A model generated the notes under the pieces. That model was not told the DNA's origin. It worked only from the letters and a program-made list of their open reading frames with translations, and did no database searches. A stretch of DNA of 64,000 nt from contig CAMPET010000040.1 in assembly GCA_946803715.1 (NCBI GenBank), forward strand, positions 191,901 to 255,900, given 5' to 3'. Positions within the stretch are counted from its first letter, which is position 1. Each line of letters starts with the position of its first letter. A program made the translations under genes and the position numbers. The DNA comes from Beroe ovata. Its lineage: Eukaryota; Ctenophora; Nuda; Beroida; Beroidae. Shown here one piece after another: positions 12,363 to 26,027 of this stretch.

Positions 12363-14794
12363 GTTAGTCAAACACAAGTGATTGTTTTTTGTGGTTGGAG
12401 AGTTGGGCTATTTGTGTGAGTTTTTCCGGCATAGATAACTGGATAGATTTCGGCATGAGTTATTTATGGACTTGTAACGTCACATCTTACGTATTGAGAC
12501 TTGCGGAAATGACGATGCTAATGCCAGACAATTGTTGCACGTGCGCACATTTTTGTAATACATTCTTGGCGGGTTTTTGCCAGAGATCATATGATTCCAT
12601 GCACAATGTAGCCTTCTGTGTCCCGTAAAACTCGATTTCAATAGATTATATTTAGTATCGAGCCAATAGTGGATCAGCACTCGAGTATCCGACCAATCCG
12701 CGATGATCTAGCTTCAAAGTACCCACCCAATGGGATCACAGAATCAAATCACATGACACCCTATGTACTGGTCTCAGTTAACAAGTCACATGACTTTTTC
12801 TCCTTCTTCTGATTGGTTGTCCTCGAATATTTAATTACGGGAAATCTCTGCATTCCTATCTGAATATAGTCATACGTCGACGTATAATATAAAATACGTA
12901 TATTTTCAATCGTCTCTTCAAAACGTGTAAATTATATGAATTCGAATTATTTATGCGCGCGCTGGGTGCGCATAATTTGCTCTGTATGGCGCGCGCATTA
13001 TCATGGGTGTGTGTGTGGGGGGAGGGGTGTGAGATGAGAGTGTCAAATCAGTAAGAAGTTCGTAGTGAATCAAGGGTGGAAATGTTCCGAAGAATGTCTG
13101 TTGATGAGTTGCAGGTTGCTGGAAGAAATCTGTCGTTCTCATCCAAGTTTCTAGTCTTCTATTTATCTGTGTCAACTACAACTTATTTCCAGCTAAAATC
13201 TGTGGATTTGAATGCAAGCCACAACCCTTTTCCTCTTCTAAGAATCCGGAAATGGGCGTTACTCATCACAAATATTCTTTTTCGGGTTCACATTATTCCT
13301 ATCATCGCTATGTTGCGGAAAAATTAATTTTTCACAAAAAGAACCTATTTTGTTACGCTTTCTTTAGAAGTTCCTTTCGAGTCAGGTTGTGCCTGTTACG
13401 AACGGTTGAATTCGGCATTTTGATTGAAAAACGTAGAATTTCAGTTACACCCTCTGAGGGCGTTCTATCTACATAATATCGAAGTACCTATCTGTATCGT
13501 AATTCATACATACTTATTCCCACCGTACATAATTCTTTCCAAGTCGTGAATGTATGTATGATTCATTATAATCAAGAAGAGAAGAAGAATTAATATCCTC
13601 CGCTTATCATAAACATCCTTTCTTCTTTTGAAAGATACCCAATATACTAAACACCGAAAGGGAAGAGCTCCCAAGTGCCTCATGTCAGTCGTTTCACTTT
13701 TTCCCTAATACAAAATGTTCTCCCATCACCGTTCGTGACTGATCAGGAGCAAAGTATCACAATCTTCTCACACTCCTCCCCCAGATACTTATGAAGCTGT
13801 TTTAAAATCCTCATTGTTCGCAATACTATAACGATGTCATCAGTATCAAGAAGTGAAAAAACAATCACACATTGTTCATATTGTGCACATAATTCTTCAC
13901 TTCAATCTCGTTTAATTTCGATGGGGGAGTACCTACTATTATATCTGTGATAGTAAGAGAATTTGTGGTCATGATTTGTTTAATTTTATAAAGGAGCAGC
14001 AACACTTAAATCACTGGGATACGCCTCGGGGGAAACATACTCGATGTATTAGGTAATCTCTGTTTGTTGCATCATGGTAACTATACGATTCGTGTGTATC
14101 TCCAAGGAGCATCACGTGCTACCATGACATCACGCGTGTGTCACGTGATAATTTCCCGACCAATCACGTGAGAGATCTTCTCCCGAACACGTTTGGAAAC
14201 GGTCGATGTTCGGATCCGGCTCCAGGATCAAAGGAAGATACCGAGATGTAAATGGACTCATGACGTTACAGTTTGCAAGTCCTGGCGATAGTTATTCACC
14301 AAACCATCCATGCAGGAGAAAGTTACAGTGAGACCACAAACTTTCCATCTCATGTAACCAGTATGTTTCAGCAGACATTCCAACATCTTTCATCACTAAC
14401 GACTGATTCAGCACACTTCTCCCTTCCATCATGACTCCTTGCATCCCTTCTTCTCTGCCACCTTGAAAGTTCATTGTTCATTAGTCCATTGGCAGACAGC
14501 CAAGCAAAGGAACTTGGGGAATGAACCTAACACAATATGGGAACTATGTCGTAAGAAGATCATTTTTAACGGATATATAGTTCCCTGGAAGTGCCAAGTC
14601 TTGCAATAGCGAATTATCAAGTACACACTCAATCCCCATGGGGGTCATTGATCCATTACGTCATCGCTGTATTACGTCACTTGACACTTGACACGTCTCG
14701 TTCTGTGTGTCATTGCTCCATTGAGAATCCACGTCGCTAAGTTCGGGAAATTTGACCCGAGAGTGCACACTGCACATTCCAATCGTACAGACAC

Positions 14795-14940
14795 ACGTAC
14801 AAACACCTCTCACAGACACACGTACAAACATCTATCACAGACGCACACGCACAAACATCTATCACAGACGCACGCACAAACATCTCTTACAGACACACAC
14901 ACAAACACCTCTCACAGACGCACGCACAAACACCTGATCC
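14795..14940. repeat. CA-rich minisatellite, ~25-bp unit
   Basis: Units such as ACAAACATCTATCACAGACG followed by CACGC repeat five to six times with small length changes. The lack of stops in two frames explains the long open frames across it. Translation gives only a low-complexity H/T/N string. Confidence 0.85.
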
Positions 14941-17900
14941 TGCAGACACCGATAACAGACAAACTCACACATGCATTTGCCTCATATCGATTACCAACTA
15001 CATGTAAGTCAATGAGGACTGAAATCTACCCACATCCTGTATACGTACACCATCCAATGCCGACCCATGAAGCACCAGGGCCACCAGTCGAAAGTGCGAC
15101 ATTTGACCCCCCCCTCGGTCCTCTCATTTCCACACACCTGTCATGGTCCGCTACTGGTTGGAAGATCTTTAGCACGTCTCCTTCTCTAGTTCTCTAGAGT
15201 ATGAGATGCTATATGGCATCTGTTAATCTTGGAATAGTTCCAAATATGACTATCGACCTATTCAGAATTCTTGGATCGATATTATCCCAAAAATTGGATT
15301 TTATGGCCTTTCCTGTTCTTCAAACAGTGAAGAATATATCGTTTAAAGTTCAACAGCATTATTGCCCCCTAAAAGTCAATTATTCATCCCTTTTTTCTTC
15401 CCTGTCATAAGTCACATAATAAGCAACATTCGTTTTGCGGTTTAGGCATATATATTTACCAAAACGGAGCAAAATATACCGAAGTTAGCATAAACCTAAG
15501 TCTATAATGAGTCTTCTTGTCACCATTTGTGTCAATAATAGCTGACGATAATTGCACCCTCGTGATACCGGAAATAGATTCAGTGAGCGCGGAAATAACT
15601 TTGCAACGGGGAATATAACTTTGCAACGGGTGAGATCACTTTGCAGTGAAAGAATATGTGAAGAGGTGAAGCTCATTTGAAAGGAAAGAGGAGGAAATAA
15701 GATAAGAAGGAGGCAACGTGAAGATAGGCTCCATAAGATGAAATGAATTCACTGTACGAGAGATAACTTTGCCAAGAGTCCTCATGTCTCATCTACCCGT
15801 AATTGAGTAGGAAGTTCTTATCATATCCATCTAATTGCATCACTGTCTAATTAAGTACTTAATTGATTGATCGGTGACAGACTACGTTGGATTATCCAAT
15901 AATTGTATCGCACGATCATGCTGTCTCTTGCCTCGGGATACTATCCAACGCCTAGTACCTTGTGATTCTTGTGGTATGGATCATCATTAAATTAATTGGG
16001 GGGGGGTGGGCTTATTGAGAGAGAGAACTTGCGTGCGGAAGATTTAGCCCAATTTTCTCCACATGATATTATATGGCTTGTATGCGATTTCGCGTCCATA
16101 TATGATCAGGCCCTTCATTTAATCTTCATTAGGCCGTGAATTTAACTTCACGAAGGACACGCTGTGGGATAGAACGGGACACACTTTCACACACACACAC
16201 AAACACGCACACACACACATGCACAGTCACTAAATAATGATCAGTCCGCGATAATATCTATGAGAGTTTTCTACGTACTCCCCCGTCCTCCCTCCAAATA
16301 TCCTAGCTTTAATTCCATCCCTCTCTCTCCCCATGCGCTAGTCTGTCGTAATTTCATTTCAATTCATTTGTTTCGGGCTAGAGACGTAACACTCTCCGTG
16401 TACCCGATCGTTCAAATGTCGCCAAAAAGTGATCACCCGCAGTCTTTGATCAGTAGCACATATTCGGTCTGCGAGAGTCTAGGTTTTTGGAAACTATCAT
16501 TATCATAGATCGTTGTATGATAGTAATCGATGATGTTATGAGTTCGGTAATCGATTCCCTGCATGTAGTTCGTCACGTTTCGACACTGTCTTTCGTCACG
16601 TTATTGATTGGTGTCCCTTGATTTCACTTGAGAATAGCAAGTGTATATTGTGTTACAATTTAATTGGTTGGAATCATTTTCGACGCCTGATTTATTTGCC
16701 ATTCGCTCGCTATGTCTCCTCGCGTTCATTTAAAATGTGATTCCGGGACGTTCAGCGCCCGAAGTATGCTACTGTGAGCCTTCTTTTATTCAAACTTTTC
16801 CGATGCATTTTGTTAAAAACTCGCAATTTGAGTGTCGAACAATTCAATATATGCGATACTTTTGATTCTTTACACCTCATATTTCCCTCTTTATTTTCTA
16901 ACTCATTATCAGGTGCGGTAGTTTTCGTGATTCTCAAACTACCTTCTTTCCATCCGATAATCTGTATTTTCTACCCCTGACCTCATCTTTCACAATCTAT
17001 AATCATCATAGTGCTCTCAGCTCTATATTATTATTTTCACCGATACTCACGTGACTTCTACATTCCATTTTCACGCTCCAAACCATTCACCCAAAATCAA
17101 ATCTGATCACAGCCAATTTCACCCCCACACATTATAATACCTACACAATATGTGTGTGTGCTCCTTTGTAAATCTACTCAGAGAAATCAATTAAGTGCCA
17201 TTCACAAACCTATAGGTAGGTATCTATAATAGAACTGATGGTGCTAGTGCCCCTTGCCCAGTGATCCGATGTAATTTGTCGTGATTTCACCCCACTCCTC
17301 ATGGGGGTATGAAACCTGATTCGCATTGTTGTCTTATGGTTTGAGGGCATAAATAAGATGATTAGTATATTTGAACAGAGTTCGTGTTTATGTTTAGGTT
17401 CTGTTGTGGGAGTCAAGTGTGAAGTTAGACCTCGTTGCTGTTTCATATCTCGGTGTGCACTTCTGAAGCTCTGCCTTCTCTTTGTTTTCTTAGATTGGAT
17501 TTTCAGACGCGATTAAGTATCAAAGTATGAGTTCGTATCGGCTATCTAAGTAATCCAATTAGTCGAAATAAAGAGCTGTCAGTTGGTCTCAAGAGCAAGA
17601 TCAAATTTGGAACCCTTGCCAACATTCTGGCGATTTTTGCCATTGGCAAGCTGCCAATATATTCCAACGATTGCACTATGATACGAATTACAGTTACCCC
17701 TATGCTTTATTTCGGCAGAAAGATTAGCTTCACTTGTAACATTCGTCTCGTGAACCTATCCTGATCAATTATATAGCTGTCAATATCTACACTGACGGAT
17801 TTTCCGAAATCTGCATTCTTTTGACGCCTAGCGGACCGTAACCGTTTGTTGATTTATATTGATTAATTGCGTTGTGTATTTAAGTAATTGATGTAACTAT

Positions 17901-20900
17901 ATTAAGTTTTAACTATTCGGCTTCAAATTTGTGTCGAAGAATCGACTCCAAATTCCTCTTGGACATGATGTAGAAATGGACGGTTTCGTTCAATCTATCA
18001 TCGCTCATTCGGTAAATATAGTATTCAGCAGATTATAAAGTTAGAAAGTTCCGTATTCCCATTCTGTTTTATTGCTTACTCACGACTTTGTCCCGGCACC
18101 GTCCTTTTCATCTCGGCTAAGTCAGTAGGTAAATGAGCAGGATGAGAGGAATTATATCATGTTGATGCAATTATGGTTGTAAGATTTGAAGATGCGAAAA
18201 ATACACATCATAATCATTGGCGATTCATCATAGATGGCAAGTTTCTAGCCCAATTAACCCGGGGTGTTGTTATATTGTCTCAGTTTGGAGTTGCTATAGG
18301 GATTTCCTTAGCTCACATTAACTCTATATCAGTACCTATCAGGAAGTTTTGATTGCCACTGTGACACAAGAAATGTATTCTATATTCGTATTTAACCATG
18401 CATTACTAATTATAACTCGAGATAATTGATTCCGCGTGACGCAAATTATGTCTGCATACTCCGTTTGTATTCCAGCCCTCCCTACATGATACAATGCAGC
18501 TTCATTTCGTTTAAAAACTATCTGCTAACATGCAGTTTTGCGAGATTCTCACCACAATTGTGCTCAGCGTACAGATAGGTACTGACTTGATTCTTTTGAT
18601 AGTTGAGACAGAAGTTTGATTTGATAGACTAACTTATAGTCCTCGTCCCTTTTTTCTAATATAGTGACTAGTGAGCAGTTTTTGCTAATGGTTGAATATT
18701 TTTGCCAAAGTTAGGACGGTAATGTGGATGAGACACTATAAGTTCATTATGACATGAGCATATGGAAAATTTATTCCATTTCAGAACAGATTAGAAACTA
18801 ACATAGCGACGGTTTGAATGCTAAATACCTATCAAATAACGACAAACCTCACGCATAATTCTATTTTCCGTGAATGGGCATTATAAATGTCTGTCAGTTA
18901 AGCAGTTGTCGTGCATCACGATTTTAGAAATAGTCGTTATGAATTAGAATTCTTATGCGAATATATTCATTTTGCAAGATGTTGTTTTGTATTTTGGCTG
19001 GGTCTGGTAAAACTTGAGGAAGTTGGCGAATTTCGCGGTTTTTCTATCGTTTGTGACTCCACATTCCACAATGACTTCTACAATGGTTTTCACTAGCGAA
19101 GTCGATTGGTTAATGCTTATTCATACCTAAAATTGTTGTTTGTTTACAAGTTTCCCCCACCCTTCGGCCTTCCCTCTTCACTCTTCAGCCGCCAAAAGAG
19201 TTGATTTTGTAGGATGTTTCTTGAATTATATTAGTAGAAAATATCATTTGCATATTGTTGTTTCGTTTAAATTCAATAATCTTCGTCAAACTTCCTTTTT
19301 GTAATTTTTAGTTTCGTTGAACGTTTTAACATTTAGCAACATTTCCTGCAATGTGAGCCCTACAGTCCGTTGTTAATGGTTTCAGAGGTTTTTAACAATA
19401 CGATGACTAGGCAATTTGGCTACTTAATAAATGGAACCGGTGAAAAACATTACGTTGAATTAAATAATCAATCGATAATTATTTAATTTGGTTGCTACAC
19501 TGATTCTTACCACAAGGGTCGTGAAGCCAGAATAATGTTTCACTTAACGAATTCAGTATTCAATTCTGCCTGAAAACTGAAGTCAAATTATAGTAGTCGA
19601 TGTGGTATAGGTATTTTGTTTACAAAATATCTTTCTCGACCTTTAAGTTTTATGATAACCTCCTCTTTACGTCACACACTTGTTAAACTTTTCAAGTTTC
19701 TAAGTTCTAACGAGCTCCCTGACTCCTTGGTAATGAGTCACGTGACTCTGAATTAGCACGTGTACAGCTGTACAGCTGTGGTTTGTCATGACAACAAGAC
19801 TGTGTTTTATTAAAGCTGTGCATAGCTACTCTTCTTTCCCTTTTGGGTTCCGTGAAATAACGAAAACAATAATTGTTCCCTCAAACTTGGAACATGGGTC
19901 TACCTCAAACTCCTAGTAATGCTATAAGCATAGAGAATATTGCGTTTTGCTAATATTACTAAACTCACGGTCGCCGTAGTATATCACATATTATACTATT
20001 TCATGTCTGGATATTATATTATGTCATTTACATACGATCTACACAAATCTGCGGTTTTATACTGCGTTTATACTGCTGTGGGTAAATTCGCTATATTAGT
20101 TTGGATACAGTGTATCATGATTCGAGATCGGCGTGTCGATCAGATCACCCATTGAATATTGTACTCCGTTTTCCCTTGTTTGAAAGTTTATCCTTAGTCT
20201 AACTGTCGAAGTTTATCCTTCTTTTGGCACTAAAATAAGATTGCGATTATGGAAAATAATATACAACTTGCGTCCGGTCCGGCGTAACGCACACTAATCC
20301 AGCTAACCATTCACGATTGTGTTGAATTACGTACTATAATAAACGAAAAGCATATTCTTCTTTCCAAACTTAATATACACATAACTCAGAATGTGGATTT
20401 GTTCCGTTGAGAATTATTATTTGACTGGAATATTCTCCAGTGTGCTTCGTTTCTCCATGACGTGCAGCAGACCGTTGTTTCGTATCTTTATTTTGAGTTC
20501 TTGAGTTCTCGAAATAGTTTATCCTTATGACTTTAGCTGGGATCCAAGAGTTATGCCAATCTTCTGAATATTGTGTCTGTTTACAAATTTTGATCTCGAG
20601 TTGGAATCGATGCTGAGTTTAGCTCACGTGACTAGAACGTACTTTAGCACGTTAATGATGACACGTCATGCACTAAACCGTTAAAAAGCTATGCATGCAA
20701 CCTGCTGATCAGAAGCTTGAGTGTCAGTAAAAACCGTGCAAAAAACTGTTTCCGTGTTTGTGGTTCGGTAGGTATTTCACGGTCTCTCAACTTCTCAAGA
20801 TCATTTCTTCTTGAAATCGAAAAATTTTAATGAAATTCACGGTTCGAATATAAACTCTCGTACTTCACCTATATAGTGTTTCATCTAATGCCATTTTCGG

Positions 20901-21516
20901 ATGTTTCAAATTTTCCTCAATCTCATTTGAAATGTCACGTGATAGGAGCTCAAATGCTGAGTTATCAATCTTTTCTACCCGAATTGTAGTCATTGTTTTT
21001 CATAGATCACGAGAAATCCAATTCCATCGTTCATCATATCATCGCATGTACAACTACCAACTTCTTCTTGATACTTCATTTTATCAAATATATACCGACT
21101 ACCTTGTTATCAAATTTCGCTGATGAATTGCCCGATCATTAGTGGTGGCCAGATTGATTTTACACGTCTTTGAAGTCTTCGGCCGAACTGCAATAGAAAT
21201 TAAAAGGCAGCATGGCTGTGGAACATTTTCATTCGCGTTGGTCTTGTTATAGTACTGAATGATGTGGAAAAGGAGCATCTTTTAATTTTTTTGCGGAGAT
21301 CATGTTCTCCCTTTTTTCGAGTGTTTCTCCTGTTCTTCTCATTCTATCCTCTATTCTTGTCTGCTCTCTTCTTCGTTTTCCCACATTTTTCTTCTTTGTA
21401 CCACCCCCTTCCCTCCCTCCCCTCTCTCCTCTAACCCCCCCCCCATATTACCATGTCATTGATATTTCAGTTGGTTGAGTGCGGTTTCTGCATGCGCATT
21501 GCCGTACACAATGTGT

Positions 21517-21595
21517 NNNNNNNNNNNNNNNNNNNNNNNNNTGTGTGTGTGTGTGTGTATGTGTGTGTGTGTGTATGTGTGTGAGAACATGAGTT
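21517..21595. repeat. (GT)n microsatellite with 25-N assembly gap
   Basis: N runs from 21517 to 21541 and is followed by TG repeats with TATG interruptions to about 21585. The gap is probably a failure to assemble the repeat, so its real length is unknown. Confidence 0.95.
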
Positions 21596-22361
21596 TTGTT
21601 TAAACTTCTGTCTATGTGAGTGTGGTTGTACTTGAATTTTACTTGATTTTACATACTGCATTTTGCTTGATATTGACTGTTACAAGTAGCTTCACGACCT
21701 CTCTTCGTCCTGCGGTAATAGCTTTTTTCATGATTTATTTCGATGTTGACGATTGTTTTTAGGCCCCGTTGAGGCTTTCCCTCCTTATTCTTGGTTCTTA
21801 TACCCGTGTCTAGCCAGCTTTGCTTACCACGATTGCTGCTTGACGATTTGCGAGCCTGTGGTTTTCGTCAATTCATCAAATGGGAGGTGTGGTTGAGTCA
21901 AATATACCTACCTATCATTGGATTTACCCGTGAATTATTCATCATACTTACATTATTGCATTACGTGTTAGGTCCTTAGTGTATTAACTTACTTTCATTC
22001 AATTGTTGGGCACCAAAATATGCTGATTCATTCATTAATGATTAGTCTAGCGATCGCTCTTTGTTTAAGTTGAATTTCCGTTTACTTAAACGACTATACC
22101 AATACTCTATAGCCTAAACTTCTTGATAGACTCAATTAATTATCATAATAGGTCTCATCATCGATAGTATCTCGATAAAATTATCTTGTATATTAATTGT
22201 ATGTGATGTAATGGGGAGCTAATTAGTGTGTGACACACAGACGTCTGAAATCGGCCCTTGAAACAATAGCAATTCATCGCTTAGTTACTGCGAAATTGGA
22301 GCTCTGGTCTGTGTCTCTGTAAATAGTTTGCAATCATGTTCCTCTTTGTCGAACTTCTTGT

Positions 22362-22440
22362 TGACACCACTTTTCGTTGACACCACTTTTCGTTGACACC
22401 ACTTTGCGATGATCGAAGTTTCGGTTGACACCACTTTAGA
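22362..22440. repeat. 17-bp tandem repeat GTTGACACCACTTTTC
   Basis: The word GTTGACACCACTTT occurs four times between 22362 and 22438, three of them at a spacing of about 17 bases. The TTGACACCA core recurs singly downstream (about 22509 and 22720), suggesting the array arose from a locally common word. Confidence 0.85.
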
Positions 22441-24511
22441 ATGGGCGTAAGAGGAGACACTCGACCCCACTTCCTGTTAACAACGGTTAAACATGACATC
22501 TGTTACCCTTGACACCATTCCCAGTCTGGCGCTTCGTAAAGTCTATAATATGACACCACTCTCCTCTGGCACCTCAAACCCTGATTCCATGAAGTCGGTG
22601 AATAATACCGAATTGTCCGCATTTCCAGTCAACAATCTCCCCCTCCTTCTGCATTCCTTGTAACTAATGCAATTGTCCATGCATCTATAGTGCCATGTGG
22701 TGACAACCCGTCACACCTCATTGACACCAAATCCGTTGACATGACAGCACACGTCAGAGCAGAATATTATTCTTATTTAGGCGACGAAAATATGCGTGAT
22801 TTTGAGTGAATTGGACGTGCGCTTATTTACAGATGGCAGATTCACGGCTGACCCTTTCAACCAGCATCTTAATAGAAATTTAATGAAAGAGTGCTCTAAT
22901 TATTTTCAAGCTCCTTTGAATCTGCGTACCTTTTCGTACCACTATGAACAGACTTCGAACCCCAACTCCCCTGAATAACGTGTTGTCAAAACTGTCCGTT
23001 GACACTCGACTAGCGATAGGTATTTTACTCGTTGCCTGGTAACATTCGCAAATACTGACATATGGTTGGATGATCAGAGTCACGTGACACACAATACTGT
23101 CCGCTGATTGGCTTGTGACGCCGTACAGCGGCAAATCATTTCGATCATGCGAGTTTCAAAGGTCACTGTAAATTTCCTGAATCCCTTATAAATATGGGGA
23201 AAAATATTGCGTTTCAGTAATTTTTACATAGTTATTAAACTTTTCCTGATTGGAACATCTCAAGCCTTTTTGTAATTGTCATCGGAACCGGCTTTCAAAA
23301 AGGATCCTTCTTTGACAGACACCTGTCACTCTAGCTGTCAAAAATAAGTCCAAAAACCACGCTCAATTCACACGCTCCTTCCCCAAATTTAATAAAAATG
23401 CTAATGAATATATTATTTTTGTTATAAATATTATACTGACACACACACATATTCTCATCAATCAGCAGTATTTTCCCGTGCACTTTGTACCATTCACGAG
23501 ATTGCGATAACTTCCCTCTCTCTCGCATTCTCTTATCGTGTAGTTCATTCTCCCCCCAAATTGTTCCGGAATTCGGTCAGAGTCGTCCGGAATTTGGGCA
23601 GATATCCGTCCGGAATTTGGTTGTCGTAGGGATTTCATTTCTTCATAATATAACCATGTGATTAATTTCATTTATCACCGAAATAATTTCTCCTTTTCGG
23701 AAAGTTTGTCTCAAGAAATCGGATGTTAATGTTACTGTTAGTAAGACATATTGACCAAGCTACGTTATTTGATTAGCCATGTCTCAAGTGCTTAGTATGT
23801 GTGTAGTAGTTGATTCAACGGCAATATGTATTACAAAATTTTTAAAATCCCTAGTATGATGTGGATTGTGGACTGTTATATCCATAGCACCATTTTCTGC
23901 AAGACACATGATTTTTAAATGTCGGCTCAATCTATCATTTTCCCCCTTTTTCGCGTCGTTCATTCGCGCAATTCCTTTTCATTCCGAACATGGATGCTTG
24001 TGTTATTTGTCTCCGTAATCGATGCTTATCCAATGAAAAAAAACCTTGTCAATCGTCCGGTCAGCTGCCAGATGTCTGAGATCATAACATGACTGCTATG
24101 TGTGTGTGCATTTGATGACCATAACATCATTTACCAATTTGCCGATGATGCTAAGGAAGACGGTACGTTTACATACTGGAGGTCTGAAAGGGATCATTTC
24201 TGGAAAGTTCGACTTTCTGACTGGTTGAAGTGATGTGTTTCGTCAGAATATAGTTTTACTATAGCTTACTCAATGATTTCAGATCTGAATCCGATAGTTT
24301 GTAACCAATGATGTTTGATAAAGTCGTATCTTCAGTTTACAGTTCACTAGACACAGTAATTAGTGGAAATAATAATTGTATCGCTTTCTCTTTCCTGATT
24401 AGTGATTGTTGCCGATCGAAACTAAACGCGGTGTAATTAATCAGTACCTATTATATAATCTCAGCTAACAAGAACTATTTCCCCTTTCTTCAAGGAATGA
24501 CACATTATGAT

Positions 24512-24520
24512 CACGTGACC
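24512..24520. promoter_or_regulatory. CACGTGACC E-box upstream of second start exon
   Basis: TCACGTGACC lies about 80 bases before the first ATG of the 24.6-kb exon. CACGTG is the canonical E-box of MYC/USF/TFE-type bHLH factors. Given how common this motif is across the window, its placement may be chance. No TATA box is evident. Confidence 0.25.
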
Positions 24521-24593
24521 TCAGCCTGATACAGAACACTTATTATACTTCTAGCATCTCCCTTACACCTTCAACCAGATAGATACTTGAAAT

Positions 24594-24978
24594 ATGCATT
24601 ACTCAATAACACCGGGCAACATGAGTCAAAGCAACACCAGCCAAAGCAACACCAGCCAAAGCAACACAAGTCAAAGCAACACAAGTCAAAGCAACACAAG
24701 TCAAAGCAACACAAGTCAAAGCAACGAGCGACGGAAAAGACAGCATTATCGCCGGCGTTCCTTCACCATGACAACCAGCTTCGTCACGACATCTCTGTTC
24801 GTTATGACGTCATTGTTGCTGTTTTGCGGAGTTAGCGGCTACCCGATAGGAGTTCGACCCGGAAAGAGGGCCCGCGGGAAGGGGGCGTCGGGGAAACAGA
24901 TTGTCAATTCTAGTAGCGGGAAGAGTAATCGCCACTATCAGCCGATCTTTGAGAACTTTAACAATTACATCAAAAGTG
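24594..24978 (+). CDS. Alternative first exon with signal peptide
   Basis: An open frame starts at ATG 24594 with a stop just upstream (24588). The better start is ATG 24768 (CACCATGA context), giving a typical signal peptide: MTTSFVTTSLF, a VMTSLLLFC core, then GVSG. The mature part is basic (RPGKRARGKG) and ends HYQPIFENFNNYIKS in phase 1 before GTGAGT. That phase fits exon 5 (AT ATT GAC = DID). Starting at 24594 would add 58 polar residues, including seven SQSNT repeats with N-x-S sequons, ahead of the hydrophobic core, which is unusual. The upstream in-frame stop argues against use as an internal exon. I infer a second promoter giving a short secreted form of about 327 residues. The alternative is the 5' end of a separate downstream gene. 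Confidence 0.65.
24624..24725 (+). repeat. 15-bp tandem repeat, about 6.8 copies
   Basis: The unit is GTCAAAGCAACACAA with GCC/GTC and CCA/CAA variants, arranged in blocks. It stays in frame with the downstream signal peptide and would read SQSNT repeatedly. It is either 5' UTR or a repetitive N-terminal extension. Confidence 0.95.
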
Positions 24979-26027
24979 GTGAGTCTCGGGTGAGGTGAGA
25001 AGGGTGAGGGAGGGTTAGGGGGTGTGAGAGAAGAGGTGACCCGTGTCTGCCAACTGGTGAGGGGCAAAATGGGAAAAGGGAAGGGTGTAATACGGGCAAT
25101 GTTTTGAACTGATCGAGTCACACCATTGTTGATAACGAGCCAATTATAAACCGTCATCATATCACAAATGTGTATGTGAATTTTTAACATTTCATGAATT
25201 GCTGATAACCTCTCAGATTGAATAGATAAGACATCCACTTTTCCCTTTTCCTTTTTACCTTGCGTACAAATTATTCTTTTTGTACGTTTTCCATATCATT
25301 TTCGTGTACTATCCTTTTCCATGCGGTATCCAGTGTTTTCCATGTTTGTTTTTATAAATTTGAGATTTTCGCCTATCTACGCTAGACCTAAGAGACCACG
25401 ACTTAACAAACCAGGTTCCAAATTATACTTTCCTATCCTGACATTCCCACATAATATTCACGGCATTTATTAACCTCCAATTTATCAATTCAATTTCCTT
25501 GTTGCCATTCAAACCCGTATCGCTATCCAATATCAATCCATCACATAACCTATCGTATAATATATGATATGCATGCTCATCATTGGAAGCGTTCAATTAT
25601 CGTCAACCATTGTTCACCTGCAACCATGATATCCCGACCGAAATGATTACCGATTGATATTAGCAACAATAATCGCGAGGAGCAACAATGAGTTGCAACA
25701 ATTACCGGCACAGTTGCCAGACAAAATAACCTTCTGTAACACGAGTATGTTTGCTTTTATGTACGTGAGGCGCGAGGACAATTATTGAGATAGATGAAGG
25801 GCAATTGCCGAGGAATCTCGGCCAGAAATCCCAATTTTGCTTCAATTTCCACTGTTTCTACCCACTCCCCTCCATTCTATTCTCCTCTACCCACTCCCCT
25901 CCATTCTATTCTCCTCTCCCCACTCCCCTCTATTCTATTCAGCTCTATCCAACTCCCCTCGATTCTATTCTCCTGTATCCAACTCCCCTCTATTCGATTC
26001 TCACTCACCCCTCATCCCCCATTTCAG
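24979..26027. other. Intron between second start exon and EGF exon
   Basis: The first 60 bases are a purine-rich GGTGAGGG-type stretch. The middle is AT-rich with nothing recognised. The last 150 bases are a pyrimidine minisatellite (listed separately) that supplies the polypyrimidine tract. The 142-codon minus-strand frame across 24810-25238 is a shadow of the GC-rich exon plus this purine stretch. Confidence 0.6.
25861..26007. repeat. 29-30 bp pyrimidine minisatellite at EGF acceptor
   Basis: Five units of CCCACTCCCCTCCATTCTAT plus TCTCCTCTA occur in tandem. The first two are almost identical and the later ones diverge toward TCCAACTCCCC. The array stops about 20 bases before the TTTCAG acceptor at 26027, so it forms or extends the polypyrimidine tract of the EGF_CA exon. 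Confidence 0.95.

Larger units (their letters stand above)
12363..24593. other. Intron before the second start exon, no gene recognised
   Basis: About 12 kb without a supportable gene. It contains a GC-rich palindromic patch near 12952-12998 (GCGCGCGC words on both sides), CACGTG clusters at 14113-14170 and 19739-19762, a CA-rich minisatellite at about 14795-14940, repeated ATAACTTTGC words at 15595-15650, a (CA)n run near 16183-16220, an N gap within (GT)n at 21517-21541, and 17-bp tandem repeats near 22362-22440. The 169-codon open frame at 14688-15197 comes from the CA-rich minisatellite. Confidence 0.6.

Noticed and set aside
14688-15197. 169-codon open frame rich in H, T and N
   Set aside because: Produced by a CA-rich minisatellite whose unit lacks stops; no conserved motif outside the array.
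24624-24725. CRISPR-like array
   Set aside because: Units are contiguous 15-mers without spacers in an animal genome; a simple tandem repeat.
24810-25238. 142-codon minus-strand open frame
   Set aside because: Antisense to the alternative first exon and its purine-rich intron start; no motif, and the plus strand has signal peptide, donor and phase match.
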